Positions 44,040-53,918 are shown, numbered from the stretch's first letter. The stretch is 64,000 bases of DNA from Euborellia annulipes (GCA_023213315.1 JAKCPI010021848.1:38074-102073), one strand, 5' to 3'. Numbers and translations: made by a program. The notes: generated by a model not told the origin, from the letters alone.

Positions 44040-44122
44040 ATTAAGAGTTCCAAATCCACTGGAAGATGGCTGGAACCGGATTTTCAAGATTATCGTTACG
44101 GCCAAGAAAGATATTATTACAA
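44040..44122 (+). CDS. Exon 3 of the secreted Pro/Tyr-rich protein
   Basis: The acceptor TTTTCTTTTTCCAG (ending 44039) and the donor AA-GTAAGTTT (from 44123) bound 83 bases: 27 codons plus two bases. It starts in phase 0, as exon 2 ends. It encodes residues 125-151 (IKSSKSTGRWLEP, then DFQDYRYGQERYYY), keeping the basic, Tyr-rich character of exon 2. The two leftover bases AA join the first A of exon 4 to make Lys152. GC content is raised compared with the intron. A skipped small exon between 34858 and 44040 cannot be excluded, but none is required by phase. Confidence 0.65.
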
Positions 44123-44655
44123 GTAAGTTTGAATATATAATAAAAAGAATAATAATAAATTTTAAAAAGAAATTAAAAGCAGGCAGACCTTGGAATGTAA
44201 ATTATTTTAATATTAAGTAAACAGTCGTTTAAATAAGAGATGTCAAGAAATAATTTCATAAATACGTAAATAAAATCGTTTTTTCTTGTTTTGGTTCTTA
44301 TCGGGCATTAAAGAGAGAGATTATTTAATTTCACAATTATTTTATTATTTCTCCTTTAGAAGGCAAATAGAGAAATAAGAAAAAAAATGGCGAAGAATTA
44401 TCTCTATTAATCTAAATTCCCAAGTATTTGCAATAGAAAAAATAATTATTATTTAATTTTAAAGAAAAAGGAATTTAACTGTTCTTAAGTTGATATTAAA
44501 AATATAACAGAATAAATTATTTAAATATTTTTTCCGATTTTATTGGTGCACAGTTTCGGTCAATTGCCATCTTCAGGCCTGCAAAGAATCGATATACAAA
44601 CTTTTACAAATTTTAATATAAGAAAACTTATTTAATGTTAGTATATATATACATA

Positions 44656-44883
44656 CCGTGCAGAGAAAAGATATTGGACAAGCTGGCGTCCACCTGGCTT
44701 TTGAGCCCCACGCACAGGCAACCATTTACAAAAGTCTGTATATTGAGTTGTTGTTAAGAGAATCCTGCAGGGGACATGTCCATTTGGAAGCGACTAACTA
44801 TACAGACTGTTGTAAATGGTTGCCCATGCGTAAGGCTCAAGTCAGGCAGACGCGAGCTTGTCCAATATCTTTTCTCTGCACGG
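44656..44883. mobile_element. 228-bp palindromic MITE, GC-rich
   Basis: The left arm CCGTGCAGAGAAAAGATATT then GGACAAGCT, and the GGCAACCATTTACA...GTCTGTAT block, are repeated inverted to CTTTTCTCTGCACGG at the right. The arms are close to 90 bases, nearly the whole element. TA-rich sequence flanks it. Open frames through it are an effect of its GC content. Confidence 0.7.
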
Positions 44884-45040
44884 TTTATAAAATTTCATAA
44901 AAATGCGATTCAAAATTTTATTTTTTTAATATTAAATGTTCGATTATACAGTATTATATATACGTACATGGGGGTATCCAGGGGAGCAGTTGCCTTCCAA
45001 TCCAAACACAAAATATAAATAAAAAAGTTGCCTCCCCCCC

Positions 45041-45419
45041 CAGGCCGGCGCAAGCCATTCTGCCGCCCTAGGCAAGATATTTTTTTTGCGCCCCCCCCAA
45101 AAACTTTAAAAATTTAATTTGCCGCCCCCTCCTTAAAATTTTCCACGATCTCAAAAATTTTTCTGCGAAATTTTTTTTTTTTTTCGCGGAACCAAAATTT
45201 TTTCCCGTCCGAAAAAAATGTTTTACCTTTTTTTTTAGAGACACAAAATTTTCCCGCCCCCGGGACCGAAATTTTTTCCCGTGTGCCGCCCCGCGGAACA
45301 TAAATTTTCCCGCCCGTAAAAATATTTTACCTTTTTTTTAGAGACAGAAAATTTTGCCGCCCTCTCAAGGTTGCCGCCCTAGGCGGCCGCCTAGTTGGCC
45401 TAGTGGACGCGCCGCCTCT
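45041..45419. mobile_element. hAT-like GC-rich element (CAGAGGCGGCGCGTCC)
   Basis: It begins CAGGCCGGCGCAAGCC and ends GGACGCGCCGCCTCTG, imperfect inverted ends of a hAT type. The flanks are C-runs of eight or more, which would fit an 8-bp duplication but are not informative. The interior repeats GCCGCCCTAGGC, AAATTTTCCCGCCC and TTTTTTTAGAGACA. It is non-coding. Confidence 0.5.
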
Positions 45420-46206
45420 GCCCCCCCCCTTTCGTTTTGAGCTAGATACTCCTATATTTATAGATCTGGGAAAAAATTAAAAAATTTTATGAATCAAAAA
45501 ACTAAGGATTTAAGATAATATTAAAAAGTAAAAATACAAATAATTATTTGTTCATTTCCATAATCGAATATTTAATATATCATAAACAAAATTTTTTTTG
45601 ATTGTTTTTTGCTATTTTTATGAAATATATTTTTTCTTATATTAAAATTGTGTATATTTGTTCTTTGCAAGCCTGAAAATGACTGTCGTTTTCAAATACT
45701 GTGCACTTGCTCCGAGTCAAGTGAACTAACCTCTAAGGAACGTTTATGTCAAAGTGCACAGTACTTTAAAAAGGCTGCAGAAAATAATTAATACAAAATA
45801 AAAAACTCCCATAAATACAAAAGCTTTAATAAAATTAATATTAAAACTGGCTGTTCGCCTTCTAATAATTTTGAATCTATTTATATTGATATAATTCGCT
45901 AATATCCTTCTGTCCGTCTGTCACGCTCTATTTGGGCAACTTTCCCTTGGAATTTTGAAACAAAATTTTTTATGCTTAAAGAGGATCTTATAGGGATTAC
46001 AGGAAAATTATTTTCCTCCCAAAATTTCTATATCTTTTTGAGTTATTAAATGCTAAAGTTACGATTTTTCCCATAGGAAATGTATAGAGAAATATTTATG
46101 TATTATTTGCATTTGTGAATTCTATGAATGTAAATAAATCCTCAAGCAGGCACTGAATTGGAATAGTAATGATATTTTTTTTTTTTTTTTTTTTTCAAAA
46201 TTAAGA

Positions 46207-46370
46207 AAGCCCTCGGGGCTTGGTGTAGAGGTTAGCGTGCTAACCTCGTATACCAAAAGTCGCAGGTTCGGACCCCAGGCAGTCCGATGATTTTATTTAA
46301 GGCATTTGGATACTAAATGGCTTAAATAGAAATGCCGGGACTCCAAATAGATATATTTAAACATACGAGC
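46207..46370 (+). repeat. tRNA-derived SINE, best copy
   Basis: GGGGCTTGGTGTAGAGGTTA contains a good A box and GCAGGTTCGGACCCC a B box, spaced as in a tRNA gene. The body is AGTCCGATGATTTTATTTAA then GGCATTTGGATACTAAATGG. Acceptor-stem pairing is absent, so it is a SINE head and not a tRNA gene. Confidence 0.65.
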
Positions 46371-47076
46371 ATCGTTTACGCAATCATCCGACACGCGCTC
46401 GGCGACTCATCAGACATCCGAATCCAATAATGACGGGAAGATAAAATGTTGAAATCACCTACATATTTTTATATACATAATTATTTTAGAGAATTTTATA
46501 TTTTACTTGTTTAGTTAAAAAATGAATGGGTTTTTTTTTTTTTAATTTTTCCTCAAATATATTAAAGACAGATTTTAATTTAAGAAACAGCAAAGTGTGG
46601 GCATTGTTTAAAAGACCATTAAAGCGTCTAAACAAATTTCAAATTGTAAAGCATATTTTCTCTAACTTGTAAGTGGAAAACAATATGTAAAACTAATAAT
46701 GAATAAAATATTTCTAACTAAAAAAAAAAAACGAGTATCGTTTAAAGCAGGGGTCTCCAAACTACGGCCCGCGGGCCACATCCGGCCCGCGGACAGATTT
46801 TGCCCGGCCCTCGGAGAGCTAGCAAACTTGAAAACTTCTTTTAGAGAACATATTTTTTTATAGCAAATTAAATTTAGTTTACTGAAGTATTCTAATTTTA
46901 TGTTGAATAATTATTATAATGACATCTACATTGATATGGTCATGGGCTAACTACTCATAACATTGTTGTAGGCTTATTGTTATTGTTTTTGTGATAAGTT
47001 GGATAAAGAAACACAGAATTGTAATGAGTAAAGTCATGTATAATATGCAGAAAATTTAACTTCAGTATATAATAAC

Positions 47077-47642
47077 TAGAGACAGGATTTTAAGCAAAAT
47101 GCTTATTGCTCAATTTTATAAGCAGCCATTAGATATTTAATTTCTATATGAATTAGGAAAAACTAAGTGTATTGAGATTGCATTTTTTATGCTTTTTTTG
47201 AGTTTTCATGCTTTTTTCCCTTTTGAACTTATTTTAGGAATATTTATAATTTTTTTTTTCTTTTATTAAAAAACACTTTTTTCTCATTCACACACGCATA
47301 CACCAGGGACGTATATAAGGGGGGGGGGAGGACCCCCCCCAAAAAAAAATGAAAAAATTTTCAAAAACCCCGCAGTGCGAAAAAATATAGCCCTGTAAAA
47401 AAAATTTTTTCCGCAGGGTGAAAAAATTTGGTTCCGCAAAAACAAAATTTTTCGCAGGGCGGGGCAGAATAAATTTAGTTTCTTTAAAAAAAATTTGTAT
47501 ACGCCATTGGTATGAGTAAAAATTGCTTATGAGATGCTTTTTTTCAACTTTTATGCTTATTTAACAACTTTTTATTCAAGTTTTTTATGCTTTTTTAAGC
47601 ACTTTTTTTTCCATTTTTTTATGCTTTTTTGTCCGGTCTTTA
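47077..47642. mobile_element. Nested hAT-like element, 566 bp
   Basis: It starts TAGAGACAGGATTTTAAGCA and ends TGTCCGGTCTTTA, with subterminal ATGCTT repeats. The flanks ATAATAAC and CTTATAAC match at 6 of 8. It is inserted in the 46748-47919 element and itself contains a third candidate at 47304-47519. Confidence 0.5.
47304..47519. mobile_element. Third-level nested element (CAGGGACGTATATAAGG)
   Basis: The ends CAGGGACGTATATA and TATACGCCATTG are imperfect inverted repeats, with G-run and C-run subterminal tracts. The same terminus occurs alone at 9005-9041. The target duplication is not convincing. Confidence 0.4.
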
Positions 47643-48000
47643 CTTATAACAAGCATAATGACATATGAAATACTAATGAGATTTATGTAATTGAGATTTT
47701 CCACTGACAATAGTTTGTAGTTGTGGACTAATTTTACGTTTTGCGGACTTTAGTCCGATTTGCAGCCTTTTTTAAACGTTGCGTACTTTTTCGGACTTTT
47801 TTTCATCAGTGGACTATTTCACTTTTAACCACCGGCAACAATGATAATATGTTTTTGGCCCTCGGAACTTACTGGAGTAATCAGTATGGCCCTAAGGCTG
47901 GAAAGTTTGGAGACCCCTGGTTTAAAGTCTTAAATGGCCTAATTTGCCGAAAAGACTGTGTGAATGTGAGTGTGAGTGTGAATGAGAAAAAAGTGTGTTT

Positions 48001-48085
48001 TTTAAGGCGAGGGTCCGCCGCAGGCGGGCCCGAGCCAGCTGGCGGGGACCCGCCGAAAGCGGGCGCCGCCGTTGGCGTAATTTGG
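48001..48085. repeat. GC hairpin module, long form
   Basis: GGGTCCGCCGCAGGCGGGCC and GGGGACCCGCCGAAAGCGGG form two adjacent GC hairpins 40 bases before the last acceptor of the gene. They belong to the scattered CCCGCCTTCGGCGGG modules seen at 9615, 41085 and elsewhere. Confidence 0.45.
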
Positions 48086-48124
48086 TAAAATGATTTTATT
48101 GATATTTAATTTCTCAAATTTCAG

Positions 48125-48218
48125 AACAAATTCCAGAAGCAGCAGTATTTTGAATTACAAAGAAACAACAAGACGCCCATCAGCGGATAGACACCTAGAA
48201 GAGAATTCCACCGAATAA
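48125..48218 (+). CDS. Exon 4 (last coding exon) of the secreted Pro/Tyr-rich protein
   Basis: The acceptor TTTCTCAAATTTCAG ends at 48124. The first A completes Lys152 with AA from exon 3. Thirty more codons follow (TNSRSSSILNYKETTRRPSA, then DRHLEENSTE) to a TAA stop at 48216-48218. A second AG 12 bases on (TTCCAG) would meet a stop after a few codons in this phase, so the first is preferred. The tail is Ser/Arg/Glu-rich and hydrophilic. The total protein is about 182 residues. Confidence 0.6.
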
Positions 48219-48556
48219 ATTGGGATCGTCAATCCATCCATCGTTTGCCATCATATCATCATCCTCATCATCATCTTGCTCTTCCTTCTTCACGGATGCT
48301 CAACATAACAACAACAACGATCAATTTATGGTGCCTTAAGAGAGAAAACATTTCTTTTCTTTTTTTTGTATGTTTATTGTATAGAAGATAGAGAAAATCA
48401 AAACAACTAACCTCTAATCTAAATAGATTTTAATTCAAATGCTTCTCAACCTTTTGTCAATTTTTAAGGAATATTTGAAGCAGAGAGAGAGAGATATCTG
48501 AAAAAATTAATCTAAGAATTTTTCTCTAGATAGAAAAATTTATAGATTTTTTTTTT
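48219..48556 (+). other. Presumed 3'UTR and downstream sequence
   Basis: The segment is rich in CAT/CTT-type sequence (TCATCATCCTCATCATCATC) and not repetitive until the foldback copy begins at 48558. An AATAAA overlaps the stop codon (48214-48219); no other canonical poly(A) signal is seen in the next 330 bases. Confidence 0.35.
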
Positions 48557-48557
48557 A

Positions 48558-48950
48558 TTAAGTGAAACTTTTATTTGATGGCCTCAATTTTTTTCGCTCA
48601 GCATGTCACGTTACAAGCCATGACGTCACAAGCCGTGACGACAAAAATAGGAAAGTTGAAATTTAATATATATGACGAATTATAAAAAAATAATTGTGAG
48701 ATTTAATTATTCAATTTTTAAATTGATAAAATATAATTTTTAAAATAATTTAAAATCAATTACTAAATAAATATTGTTCTCAGTTTTTAGCATGCGTCTA
48801 TTGATTTCCCATTTTCCAATTATTAAGTTAAGATTAAAAACGCGATTTTAATACCCTTAAAAATTTCTCAGTTAAACGCCTACGATCCGAAAAAAAAGTT
48901 TCACTTGCATCGTGGTTTCATTAAACCCACACAATGATTTTTTTTTAATT
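48558..48950 (-). repeat. Half copy of the 39112-40346 foldback family
   Basis: AAGTGAAACTTTTATTTGAT, CAAGCCATGACGTCACAAGC, TTGATTTCCCATTTTCCAAT, CAGTTAAACGCCTACGATCC and CACTTGCATCGTGGTTTCAT are the inverted counterpart of 39940-40346. Confidence 0.65.
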
Positions 48951-49099
48951 TGGCAAATTGTAAATTTTCAAAAATTTTAGTTTATTTTGATGACGTATGA
49001 AGAATGTATCTGATGATGTAAACATGTAATAATTTTAAATTTCTTTCTGTAACAATTATGTAAATATTGTTGTTGTCTTTATTAAAATATAAGTCAAAA

Positions 49100-49290
49100 A
49101 GAAGCAATATTTAGCTAACGTTTCGTTACATATGCCATAATTTCATCAAACTTTATTTAAAAAAAAAAGGTACAGTAGTTAGCACAAAAATCTTTCGAAA
49201 GGTACAAAAATGGAGGAAAAAAAAGGATGTTTTAATATAATGAAATTATGATATTTGTAACGAAACGTTATTTATTGAATAAAATGCTGC
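49100..49290. ncRNA. Divergent pair of strongly decayed hammerhead-like motifs
   Basis: The minus copy (49114-49152) reads TTGATGAAATTATGGCATAT then GTAACGAAACGTTAGC. The plus copy (49238-49275) reads AATGAAATTATGATATTTGT then AACGAAACGTTAT. The GAAACGTT half is kept in both, but the CTGATGA half is damaged. Confidence 0.4.
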
Positions 49291-49514
49291 TTTTTTTTTT
49301 TAGTGGTTAAAAACTTTAGGCCAATTTATTTATTTTTATATCTGATGAAATATAGAAATGTTTGAAAATTGTATTTAAATTTTTAATAAAATTTCCCCTT
49401 CCATTGAAAACAAGCAGAAAATTTTTTTTTTTTTTTAATTATAAAAATTTATAATTATTACGTTATTAAATTTTTTTTGTGTAGTTCTTTTAACCCACCC
49501 TAAATTATTTTACA

Positions 49515-49665
49515 CATTAAAAAAAAAAAAAAAAAAAAACCATTAAAATTCGTTAGATAGTTTGTGAGAAATAATGAATTTAAATTAAAAAATAAAAAAT
49601 AAATAAATAAATAAAAACTTAAATTACACAAATATTATTCTATAAATTAATGATCAAAATAAATT
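49515..49665 (+). repeat. Rep-A copy, degraded
   Basis: CCATTAAAATTCGTTAGATA then GTTTGTGAGAAATAATGAAT and TTACACAAATATTATTCTAT. Confidence 0.55.
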
Positions 49666-49858
49666 TTATTTTTGTTTTAAAAGATAGATCAAAATTTTAA
49701 ATACAATTCCTTTAAGATTTTTACACTCCCCGTTCCAAGCGATTAATAATCAATTCAATTGAACTAAATAAATAAAATTCCTAAAAAAAAAAAAACTTAA
49801 ATTGTTTGTCAGAATGGTCCATTAGAGGCTAGATTTTCTTATACCTTTGTGGCTGGAA

Positions 49859-50003
49859 CATGGGGCGTAACTAGGGGGTGGGGGTCGGCCTCTCCAAGAA
49901 TGCTTATGCCCTCCCTCCCCAGAAGGAGAGCCTCCCAGACCCTCCGGAAGATGGTAGGTCCCATGCCCCCCTCCCCCAGCCAAATTCCCTAGTTACGCCC
50001 ATG
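49859..50003. mobile_element. 145-bp hAT-type MITE with perfect 8-bp target duplication
   Basis: It starts CATGGGGCGTAACTAGGG and ends CCCTAGTTACGCCCATG, flanked by GGCTGGAA on both sides (49851-49858 and 50004-50011). The interior is GC-rich and non-coding. Confidence 0.8.
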
Positions 50004-50091
50004 GGCTGGAAGTATGATTAAGGCGGAGCCAAAAAAAAATATCTCCCAAGTTGTATGCATACAAATATATTTCTTTTATTATGCCATTCCA

Positions 50092-50136
50092 GGCTGACGT
50101 TTCGGCCACTGGTCGAGGCCATCTTCAGAGTTACAA
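50092..50136 (-). ncRNA. Hammerhead-like motif, solo
   Basis: On the minus strand it reads AACT-CTGAAGA-T-GGCC-TCGACCAGT-GGCC-GAAACGTC-AGCC. The core is intact and stem II is a perfect 4 bp, but stem I pairs over only 2 bp. Confidence 0.5.
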
Positions 50137-50414
50137 GAAAATATTTACCAAAATTTTAGAATCTTTGTATTAATTTTAAGCAAGATGGCAATGAAATGTT
50201 AAAATATTATATCGGAATAATAATATTCTGCCATCTGGCGGAGTTACAATGTACTAATATGCAAATTACTAATAAGGGCAGTATTCAATACCATAATTCT
50301 TTCCTTGTCCTTATGAGCACTCATGTATGTGTCGTTGAAATTGTATTTTTCATGCAATAATAATAACATGTATAAAAATATTTCGTACAGGTTCGGCTTA
50401 AGTTTGTTCGGACA

Positions 50415-50938
50415 TTAAAGCACTTTATTAGATTAAAAGCTAATTTTTTAATATGTTATTAATCACTATCACATAGGTATAAAATAAAATTTTGAAGCAG
50501 ATCTGACCCAGGGTTATCGTGTAATGAATTTTTAAAAAATTGAAATTTAACATGTAGTCTATGGGGAATGTCGACGAAACGCACACATATCGATCTATAT
50601 AGCCACCTCTGCATTAGATACAAAAACAAAAAACTTACATTTTATCAATTCACTTCCGAGTAATACATTAAAAATAAAATCAAAAGTTTCTGCTGAAGGC
50701 TTTTAAAGGTGTTTTAACAAGAAAGTCAAAAAATTCTCCAAAATGACAGTCGCTAATATTTAAAAATAAGGAAGTCACGAGAGTCAGACCTGGCAACGTC
50801 GCATAAAATAATTCCCTTTTCTCGATGTCAGTTACATTTTTGTTTCCATTTTACGATATTTTTTCTCGCAAATCGTCCATTGTGTTTAAACTGATTTGCA
50901 TTAAACATTGTAATATATTAAATAAAATAAAATTTAAG
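50415..50938 (+). repeat. Long dispersed repeat, copy 2 (uninterrupted)
   Basis: It is colinear with 34915-35870 but lacks the CACTGT MITE, and so serves as the empty-site reference. No open frame is kept. Confidence 0.7.
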
Positions 50939-51239
50939 GCTTTTAAGATTTAAAATAAATAGCTGATGAATGCAATGTTGCCAGTTCTATATTACGTGAA
51001 AAACTGCTCAAGTCGAAAGTCATTCATTTATTATTTTTGGTAATTAAATTATTAACTTAATATATAAACTCTGATAGGTCACGACTAAATTATAATAAGG
51101 AATTTTGGCATTCAAATTTTTAATTTTATTTAAAAAAAAAAATTTTAGATTCTATTATGACTTACGATGTACTGTCCGAACAACCTTAAAATCCTCTTCC
51201 CAAAAATTAATGGTGAATAAATAACCTCCAAGTTAAGTT

Positions 51240-52810
51240 TAAAAAAACATTTCATAAACAATTTGTAACTTTGTATTTGAATTGGTAAAGACTAATTACA
51301 TGGAGATTGATTTGGAAATCAGCCAGAGTAATGTGTCTGTCTGTCTGTCTGCCCTGAAGTCGGGAAGATAGAAGAGTCTCACTTATTTGAAGGTCGTCTA
51401 GCAAGCAGCTGATCGATCTCGATCTGATACTGATGTAATTCGAGCATCTCACTCTCTCTCTCTTTATCTATCACTTGAAGGTGATCTCCATTCAATTTAG
51501 ATAGTTTTGAAATTGGTAAAAGAGAATCCTGTTGTATTGTAAAAAAAAATAAATCTATTAGATAGATATTTCAGGTCTAAGTTGGGGTGTAGACAAGGTG
51601 TTTCCCAATCATCTCCCTTGGATCATCGCTCAAGGCTAACGATACCCACTAATAACAATGAAGTAATAATAAAGACCAACAATCAATTCATCTTCTAGTC
51701 AAACAATAAAAATTTCGTTTTTGTAATATCGCCATCATCAGAATCATTGGAACTCTCAGATCAGAGTATTCCATTTAGCTTCGGTCAACATGATCAACAT
51801 ACCTAGATCATTCAGCAGCTTTGTGATAGCACACCACTCGCCGGGAGACATTAGCAACGTTGGAAAAATAGATAAAATAAGGGCTTTCAGCTAGTCTGCA
51901 TATTATCCGTCTATTTATATACAAAATTAATATTTCGATCCCAGTGTGATGAAATCATTCTCAATAATAACGGTGTGTTAAGCGAATCGTCTCACAATTT
52001 CTATCCAAAATATTATAGTAGATGAGCTCGTCAATAACACAATGCAGAACACCCGTTGAATGTAAGGAAGATGATTCCATTACTCTAGGATCGGAACAAA
52101 TAATACGCCAATTTTCTTTTTCTTGCCTGAAATTCCTCGACCATCTACAAACTAATCGTATGCAATTTTTGGACCGCTCTATGATGAATCTTAGAGGTTC
52201 GGATGATGGCGAATCTACGAGTGAATTGACCAAACTCCCTCCTCTTCGACTTGTGATATTGATGTATTGTAAACTCGGGTTTCTTAAGCCCTAGGGATAA
52301 GTTGAAGGCGATTGAAACACTGTTTTTGGACGTAAGTAATATCTTAGTTTACGGTACTGTACATGAATCAGAAGCCGAAAAGGAGAGAATATCATGCTAC
52401 TTAATAAATAATTCGCCTACACAAACTTGACTAAAAGTTCGTTAATTTTCGCGTCAAACGAAGATCTTCCTGATGTAAACACTCGTTTTCTCGGTTTCCC
52501 TAAAATATACACTGGTATATATGCGGCTGAGACCTGGAGGATTCGAATGAAAGGAACCAAAAAAAAAAAAAAAAAAAATAACAGAGGATCGTAGCATTGG
52601 CGATAGAACCACAAATGGTGATGTCATGGACAGCTAACGCTTCGATCCTGCTCGAAATAAATCCGGACCGGCGACTAACTAAAGTGATAGCGTCCTAAAA
52701 CATCAGATGGAAAGTCGTCCGGGCAAAGGAGACGCGGTAGATTGCCTCAACGATGGATGAATGCAGCTTACCGCTCGAACATCTGGGAGTGACGCGGGAC
52801 CGGGATGTCT
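51240..52810. other. Mixed-composition region, possible decayed retroelement
   Basis: GC content is higher than in flanking DNA and open frames on both strands reach 90 codons. The plus-strand frame at 52022-52294 ends TSELTKLPPLRLVILMY, whose KLPPLRL recalls the start of gag-like domains in BEL/Pao and related LTR elements, but nothing else supports that. The region has no repeat partner in this window. It may be an old retroelement or unrecognised exons of another gene. Confidence 0.25.
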
Positions 52811-52813
52811 GCT

Positions 52814-53056
52814 CACACAGCACAAAATATCGCTTGAATGTTGCAGCAATATTGTCAATCTTGCTAAATATTGACAATATTGGAGCAACATTGATGCAAT
52901 ATTTCTGCAATGTTGCAAAAAGGCGGACATAGGAATATTGCAGCAATGTTGCCAATATTTTGCGCAAGATTTGCAATATTCCTGCAATATTAATTGGCAA
53001 TTTATTCAAGATTCGCAATATTTCTGCAAAATTGCTGCAATATTTTGTGCTGTGTG
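52814..53056. mobile_element. 243-bp MITE made of CAATATTGC palindromes
   Basis: The termini CACACAGCACAAAATAT and ATATTTTGTGCTGTGTG are exact inverted repeats. The interior is a dense series of GCAATATTG / CAATATTGC / GCAACATTG units on both strands, so it can fold in several ways. Open frames through it arise from the repeat. No target duplication is clear. Confidence 0.65.
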
Positions 53057-53868
53057 GGTGGAAGCGGCTGATCAATGAGAAGAAACAACAAAGCCAGACG
53101 TGATGTCCTGACTAAGAAAAGAATAAATATTTACCGCCCTCTGCCGACTCATTCATTCCTCTCTTTAATAACTTCTTACCCTCATCTAGGACAAAACTAA
53201 GTTTCATTATTATCTGATAACTGTTTCCAGAGATTTGAGCCTGAAGCGTAATAAAATTTCCAATATACGGGAGTATTTAATACATCAGGATTGAAAAGCT
53301 CGGAGTTATTCTTATCAGAAACATAAAGATATCCCGTTAATTTTTTATATTCCTTAGTGGGAAAATAAAAGAATCAACATGGCGCGGGTAATAGGCAAAA
53401 AAAATGACGATCAGCTGACATGAATCATCTATCTCTTTCTCTCTTTCCTGTTTAAGTATTCCGTTTGTGATGTGGGATGAAAGTGAATGAATATCGATTG
53501 ATTTGGAATTCTAATCTAAAAAAAAAAAAAAAAAAATAAGGAAGCAAATTTGTTGTTGTTGTTGTTTTCTACAGCGAAAGTGATCTCTCTCACTCTATCT
53601 TGGATATTCTTCATATCCTTTTCACCCCTTTCCTTGCACCCTCTGTCGATTCTATGATTTTATCTTGTGACGTCACATTTAACAAAACTAAAAGACAAGA
53701 ATAATTTCCATAGAGAAATCCAAGAAAAATTACACCGCAAGAAAAATCCAAGAAGGATGAATCCAAGAACTCAAAGGTAATGGTGACGTTTATATATTTA
53801 TCAATATATTGAGGAAGGATATAAATGCAGGCAGCCAAGAAATAAAAAAACACTCTCGATTCCCTTTG

Positions 53869-53918
53869 AATGTCCAGACGTTTCGGGCAAAATTTATTCG
53901 CCCATCCTCAGTGAACTA
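53869..53918 (-). ncRNA. Complete hammerhead-like motif, solo
   Basis: On the minus strand it reads GTTCA-CTGAGGA-T-GGGC-GAATAAATTTT-GCCC-GAAACGTC-TGGAC. The core is intact, stem II is 4 bp with a long loop, and stem I has 5 bp including one G-U pair. The stem sequences are unlike those at 31327, 33189 and 38117, while pairing is kept. Confidence 0.6.

Larger units (their letters stand above)
44540..45725. mobile_element. Hammerhead-like divergent pair split by two insertions
   Basis: The minus motif at 44551-44582 (CTGAAGATGGCAATTGACCG then AAACTG) and the decayed plus motif at 45677-45710 (CTGAAAATGACTGTCG then ACTGTGCAC) lie in inverted arms. These share TTCTTATATTAAAATT, TTCTTTGCA and ACTGTGCAC. 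The arms were pushed apart by the palindrome at 44656-44883 and the GC-rich element at 45041-45419. Confidence 0.5.
46748..47919. mobile_element. hAT-like element, 1172 bp, perfect 8-bp target duplication
   Basis: It starts CAGGGGTCTCCAAACTACGG and ends AAGTTTGGAGACCCCTG, flanked by GTTTAAAG on both sides (46740-46747, 47920-47927). The subterminal region has CGGCCCGCGGGCCACATCCG, typical of Charlie-like ends. No transposase frame survives. A second element (47077-47642) lies inside. Confidence 0.75.

Noticed and set aside
44658..45018. Two overlapping 80-codon open frames
   Set aside because: They run through the 228-bp palindrome, where open frames are mirrored by the inverted arms.
45068..45301. 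Basic, Lys/Phe-rich open frame
   Set aside because: It lies in the GC-rich hAT-like element and is explained by its AAATTTT/CCCGCC repeats.
46207..46290. Functional tRNA gene
   Set aside because: A and B boxes are good, but the acceptor strands do not pair, and the same body and tail occur in other copies, so it is a SINE.
51961..52294. Gag-like domain of an LTR retroelement
   Set aside because: Only a short KLPPLRL resemblance; no protease, reverse transcriptase or LTRs are found nearby, so it is mentioned only as a possibility.
52695..53075. 126-codon minus-strand open frame
   Set aside because: It mostly crosses the CAATATTGC MITE; the repeat units lack stops in this frame by composition.
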